Positions 53,232 to 53,232 of a DNA stretch of 53,232 nucleotides are shown here, one piece after another. The position numbers and the translations under genes were made by a program. Source of the DNA: a virus; the IMG/VR virus record IMGVR_UViG_3300044615_001001, positions 1 to 53,232 of that record; one strand, written 5' to 3'. Position 1 is the first letter of the stretch. The number at the start of each line of letters is the position of its first letter. The notes beneath the pieces are model-generated. The model had not been told where the DNA came from, searched no databases, and saw only the letters and a program-made list of their open reading frames with translations.

Positions 53232-53232
53232 A

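Overview
The window is one complete genome of a temperate, tailed, GC-rich phage. Bases 1-126 recur exactly at 53106-53231, so the sequence closes on itself. Marks of temperance are a divergent pair of XRE repressors, a MerR-type excisionase, a tyrosine integrase and an attP-like stretch carrying tRNA 3' halves. The host cannot be named from sequence alone. The high GC content and the Cys-rich lipoprotein beside the repressor, whose NCGxCG spacing resembles myxobacterial surface proteins, make a Myxococcota host a reasonable guess, not a demonstrated one.

Layout. The minus strand carries one very long, tightly coupled transcription unit. It starts at about 12399, runs down to 1, wraps to 53232 and continues down to 23512. 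In order it encodes a Cro/CI-like repressor, small regulators, a RusA resolvase, a C5 cytosine methylase, a replication initiator with a candidate origin inside it, a DnaC-like loader, small and large terminase and several small genes. After the wrap come the Mu-type head genes (DUF935 portal, MuF, protease/scaffold, capsid, Gp36, gpG-like), a tail tube protein, tail chaperones with a probable frameshift, a short tape measure, baseplate and adhesion proteins (two LamG paralogues, a collagen-like fibre), membrane proteins suited to lysis, a proteasome-like Ntn hydrolase, a metallophosphoesterase and a TIM-barrel hydrolase that may be the endolysin. The plus strand (12487-23585) carries the repressor, a lipoprotein moron, a recombination cassette (YqaJ exonuclease, Rad52-like annealing protein, SSB-like protein), an HNH endonuclease, small zinc proteins, xis/int and attP, and a set of small accessory genes with two strong repeated promoters.

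Most striking locus (49379-51344). The MuF gene is interrupted at its conserved CxC motif by a 274-residue intein. The strand opposite this intein carries a 250-codon frame in exact codon register with its own Shine-Dalgarno sequence. It reads as a helix-turn-helix plus PD-(D/E)XK/Vsr-like nuclease, so it is probably the homing endonuclease of the intein, encoded antisense to it. Just upstream, a GGGGGGT heptamer in the portal gene would allow a -1 frameshift joining portal to MuF. Just downstream lies an initiator-like tRNA-Met. Nearly all minus-strand genes overlap by ATGA, GTGA or TGATG, and most starts given here were chosen on that basis.
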